Source of the DNA: Thermotoga profunda AZM34c06
Lineage (GTDB): Bacteria; Thermotogota; Thermotogae; Thermotogales; DSM-5069
Direction: 5' to 3'
NCBI RefSeq assembly: GCF_000828675.1
Contig: NZ_AP014510.1
Coordinates: 1,383,413-1,447,412 of the forward strand
DNA length: 64,000 nt
Part shown: positions 61,649-64,000 of the stretch, piece after piece
How the letters are laid out: every line of letters starts with the position of its first letter
Position numbering within the stretch: position 1 is the stretch's first letter
Notes under the pieces: generated by a model
What the model saw: only the letters and a program-made list of their open reading frames with translations
Told to the model about the DNA's origin: nothing
Databases searched by the model: none
Made by a program: the position numbers and the translations under genes

Positions 61649-63448
61649 GTGCCATTGGCAGCGACTACGATCTTGATCTGCGCAGGAGGTGCTTGCATTT
61701 CTGCAGGAGAAGAAACTGTGAAGCAAGCACTTGAAAAAGAGATACAAAAATATGCATTGAACGATGTTGTAAGAGTTGTAGAGACTGGTTGTATGGGAGC
61801 TTGCAGCTTGGGACCTTTGATGGTGATTTATCCTGAAGGAGTTTTCTACCAGAAATTGACACCGCAGGCTGCAAGGAAAATCGTTGAGGAACATTTGTTA
61901 AAAGGAAGGATCGTTAAAGAGTATCTCTACAAAATGCCAACGGGTGAAGTAATTCCTGAAGCTGTTGAAAAACTCCCATTTTTCGCAAAGCAAGTAAAAA
62001 TCGCCACGCGAAATGTTGGTTATATAGATCCAATGAATATTGAAGAATACATAGCAAGAGACGGTTATTTTGCTCTGGGAAAGGTTTTAAAAGAAATGAG
62101 TCCAGAACAAGTTATTGAAGAAATCAAGAAGAGTGGTCTTCGTGGTAGAGGTGGAGCTGGCTTTCCAACGGGTCTCAAATGGGAATTGACCAGAAAGTCT
62201 AAGGGTGAGAGAAAATATATAGTCTGCAATGCTGATGAAGGTGACCCTGGAGCTTTCATGGATCGTTCCGTACTTGAAGGAGATCCACATACAATCCTTG
62301 AAGCGATGGCCATTGGTGGATATGCCATAGGTGCAAATCAAGGATACATATATGTCAGGGCAGAGTATCCATTGGCTATAGAAAGACTCAATATAGCAAT
62401 CTCTCAGGCAAAAGAATTTGGTTTTCTTGGAGAAAACATCATGGGTAGTAATTTCAACTTCGATATTGAAATAAGGATCGGTGCAGGAGCATTCGTATGC
62501 GGCGAAGAAACTGCTTTGATTGCATCAATCGAGGGAAAACGAGGCCAACCTCGAGTTAAGCCACCATATCCCGCACAAAGTGGAGTGTGGGGATGTCCAA
62601 CGGTCATAAATAACGTTGAGACTTTTGCTTGTATTCCGCCAATCATAATCAAAGGGGCAGACTGGTTTAAAAATATAGGTACAGAAAAATCACCTGGTAC
62701 CAAAGTCTTTGCACTCGCCGGTAAGATAACCAATACAGGTCTGGTTGAGGTCCCAATGGGTATAACCCTGAAGGAACTTCTCTATGAAATAGGCGGAGGT
62801 TCATCAACTGGGAAGAAGATTAAAGCAGTACAAACTGGTGGACCAAGTGGTGGTTGTATACCCTCCGAATACTTTGACACACCAGTAGACTATGAATCTC
62901 TCCAGAAACTCGGTGCGATTATGGGTTCTGGTGGAATGATAGTAATGGACGAAGATGACTGTATGGTGGATGTTGCCAGGTTTTTCTTAGAATTCACCGT
63001 TGATGAATCCTGTGGAAAATGTACGCCATGTAGAGAAGGTACACGGCAAATGCTCAAAATTCTCAATAAAATAACATCTGGAGAAGGAACAGAGGAAGAT
63101 CTCGAGGAGCTTGAACACTTGGCGAGTGTTATCAAAGATACATCTTTGTGTGGACTTGGCCAAACAGCCCCCAACCCAGTCTTGAGTACATTGAGATATT
63201 ATCGGAAAGAATACGAGGCACATGTGAAGGAGAAGCGTTGTCCATCGCTTAAATGTAAGCAATTGATCAGGTATGTTATAGATGCAGCAAAATGTGTAGG
63301 ATGTACTGCTTGTGCAAGAGTTTGTCCTGTAAATGCAATTTCTGGTGAAGTGAGAAAAGCACATCGAATCGATAACGAGATTTGTATAAGATGTGGCAGC
63401 TGTATCGAAGTTTGCAGATTTGGTGCTATAAGCAAGGTATCACCGTGA
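61649..63448 (+). CDS. NuoF/HndC-like NAD(P)H- and FMN-binding subunit
   Basis: A 599-residue flavoprotein. In order: an N-terminal [2Fe-2S] domain (CAGGACISAG, GCMGACSLGP), the FMN/NADH core (GLRGRGGAGFPTGLKWE; CNADEGDPGAFMDRS; FVCGEETALIASIEG), an SLBB domain, the 4Fe-4S site ESCGKCTPCREGTRQ, and two C-terminal [4Fe-4S] motifs (CVGCTACARVCP and CIRCGSCIEVCR). This is the electron-input subunit of Hnd/HydABC-type hydrogenases or bifurcating dehydrogenases. GTG start behind AAGAGGTGA. The hydrogenase subunit is not in the window. Confidence 0.9.
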   Translation: MPLAATTILICAGGACISAGEETVKQALEKEIQKYALNDVVRVVETGCMGACSLGPLMVIYPEGVFYQKLTPQAARKIVEEHLLKGRIVKEYLYKMPTGEVIPEAVEKLPFFAKQVKIATRNVGYIDPMNIEEYIARDGYFALGKVLKEMSPEQVIEEIKKSGLRGRGGAGFPTGLKWELTRKSKGERKYIVCNADEGDPGAFMDRSVLEGDPHTILEAMAIGGYAIGANQGYIYVRAEYPLAIERLNIAISQAKEFGFLGENIMGSNFNFDIEIRIGAGAFVCGEETALIASIEGKRGQPRVKPPYPAQSGVWGCPTVINNVETFACIPPIIIKGADWFKNIGTEKSPGTKVFALAGKITNTGLVEVPMGITLKELLYEIGGGSSTGKKIKAVQTGGPSGGCIPSEYFDTPVDYESLQKLGAIMGSGGMIVMDEDDCMVDVARFFLEFTVDESCGKCTPCREGTRQMLKILNKITSGEGTEEDLEELEHLASVIKDTSLCGLGQTAPNPVLSTLRYYRKEYEAHVKEKRCPSLKCKQLIRYVIDAAKCVGCTACARVCPVNAISGEVRKAHRIDNEICIRCGSCIEVCRFGAISKVSP

Positions 63449-63464
63449 GAAGGGGGAGTTAGTT

Positions 63465-63953
63465 GTGATCGATCGCGAGAAGGTGGTTGCTCTTGTCGAG
63501 AAGGCAAAGTCCGAATCTTTAGAAGAAAGAGATATGCTGATCAACACACTCCACAAAATTCAGGATTATTTTGGAAATTATATACCCATCGAAGCTGCTG
63601 AAATAGTCGCCGAAGAACTTGATGTGCCAAAATCAAAAGTGTACGAAGTTTTGACCTTTTACACGATGTTCTCAACTAAACCCAGGGGCAAGTATGTGAT
63701 TCGCGTTTGTGTGAACCTACCCTGTCATGTAACTGGTGGTAGAGAGGTAGTCCAAACTCTACAAGAGATACTTGGAATCAAACTTGGTGAAACCACCAAG
63801 GATGGTTTTTTCACACTCGAAACAACAAGTTGCTTAGGTTTGTGTGGTGTGGCACCTGTGATAATGATCAATGATCAGTATTACGGCGATCTCAACCCAA
63901 AGAAAGTCAGAGAATTAATCGAAAACCTCCGAAATGGAGGTGAAGTGCGATGA
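63465..63953 (+). CDS. Second NuoE-like [2Fe-2S] subunit
   Basis: A 162-residue paralogue of the first gene of the cluster. GTG 63465 is preceded by AAGGGGGAG. The helical part has LINTLHKIQDYFGNYIP and the [2Fe-2S] cysteines lie in VCVNLPCHVTGG and SCLGLCGVAP. Two NuoE-like genes around one NuoF-like gene suggests that the cluster encodes two related complexes, or that the second serves a different, downstream NuoF or hydrogenase. It overlaps the next gene by 4 nt. Confidence 0.87.
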   Translation: MIDREKVVALVEKAKSESLEERDMLINTLHKIQDYFGNYIPIEAAEIVAEELDVPKSKVYEVLTFYTMFSTKPRGKYVIRVCVNLPCHVTGGREVVQTLQEILGIKLGETTKDGFFTLETTSCLGLCGVAPVIMINDQYYGDLNPKKVRELIENLRNGGEVR

Positions 63954-64000
63954 AACCCATTTTAGTACTTGTATCGGTTGATTCTAACAGCGTATTGCTC
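63950..64000 (+). CDS. Start of a further gene, cut by window end
   Basis: ATG 63950 overlaps the NuoE-like stop (ATGA) and is preceded by GGAGGTGAAG-like sequence at good spacing (AATGGAGGTG). Only 17 codons are visible (MKPILVLVSVDSNSVLL). This is too little to name the product; position in the operon suggests a further part of the redox cluster or its regulator. Confidence 0.6.
   Translation, partial: MKPILVLVSVDSNSVLL

Overview
The window reads as chromosomal DNA of a member of the order Thermotogales, most like the Pseudothermotoga/Thermotoga group. This is inferred from recalled protein similarity, not from a search. Supporting signs are the order dnaX-ybaB-gap-pgk/tpi with a PGK-TIM frameshift junction, a short DnaE polymerase, a Hnd-type NuoE/HndB/NuoF redox cluster, AT-rich coding DNA with many AGA/AGG codons, frequent TTG and GTG starts behind very strong Shine-Dalgarno (SD) sequences, and dense operons whose genes overlap by a few bases. 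I see no rRNA, tRNA, insertion sequence or CRISPR array. It is mostly an ordinary core-genome stretch; the unusual material lies in gene junctions, leaders and intergenic control sites.

Layout. 1-1.3 kb: end of an RND/MMPL exporter and an RsuA-type pseudouridine synthase. 1.2-7.5 kb (minus): a nucleoside uptake and breakdown operon (nucleoside hydrolase, uridine phosphorylase, BMP binding protein, ABC ATPase, two permeases) with a terminator hairpin between the binding protein and the ATPase. 7.7-16.2 kb (minus): dnaE, rluD, lspA, cheR, an envelope protein, yebC, a SpoIIE-type phosphatase, a receiver protein and a DUF2344 protein. 16.3-20.5 kb (plus): an HD hydrolase, a CapD/PglF-type sugar dehydratase and a MraY/WecA-type transferase; the last overlaps the convergent yqhQ-like gene by 102 nt. 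20.4-23.8 kb (minus): yqhQ-like gene, a two-component pair and a lytic transglycosylase. 23.8-28.6 kb (plus): dnaX, ybaB, gap and pgk/tpiA. 28.7-39.1 kb (minus): comB with a glutaredoxin under a palindromic operator, MBL and HD hydrolases, DUF503, an EF-G paralogue, and a PhoB/PhoR-like pair followed by pyrimidine-nucleoside phosphorylase and a phosphodiester glycosidase. 39.2-42 kb (plus): a three-gene pseudopilin operon. 42-45.5 kb: a zinc phospholipase C/P1-nuclease-like protein divergent from rocD, with a 10-bp-phased repeat array between them. 45.7-53.2 kb: a cold-shock gene, then a minus-strand operon (phosphoesterase, argS, membrane protein, purB, purA, nitroreductase, argF). 53.4-60.7 kb: a diguanylate cyclase, a chemoreceptor, a cupin, a 500-base stretch with a decayed or non-coding unit, mgtE with an unusual leader, and a Sua5-type gene. 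60.7-64 kb (plus): a Hnd/NuoEF-like redox cluster running out of the window.

The strongest unusual signal is at the end of pgk. A run of nine A residues sits directly before the pgk stop, the -1 frame runs straight into triosephosphate isomerase, and the isomerase has no usable start upstream of its catalytic lysine. Active TIM is therefore expected only as a PGK-TIM fusion made by slippage, as described for Thermotoga maritima. Further leads: a second A-run in dnaX that would stop translation at once after a -1 slip; a 10-bp-phased repeat array between rocD and the phospholipase-like gene; a 29-bp palindrome over the glutaredoxin/comB promoter; a leader before mgtE with a second full SD and short proline-containing reading frames; a response regulator whose conserved N-terminus seems to need an AUA start; and an exact 15-bp duplication in a prepilin leader.
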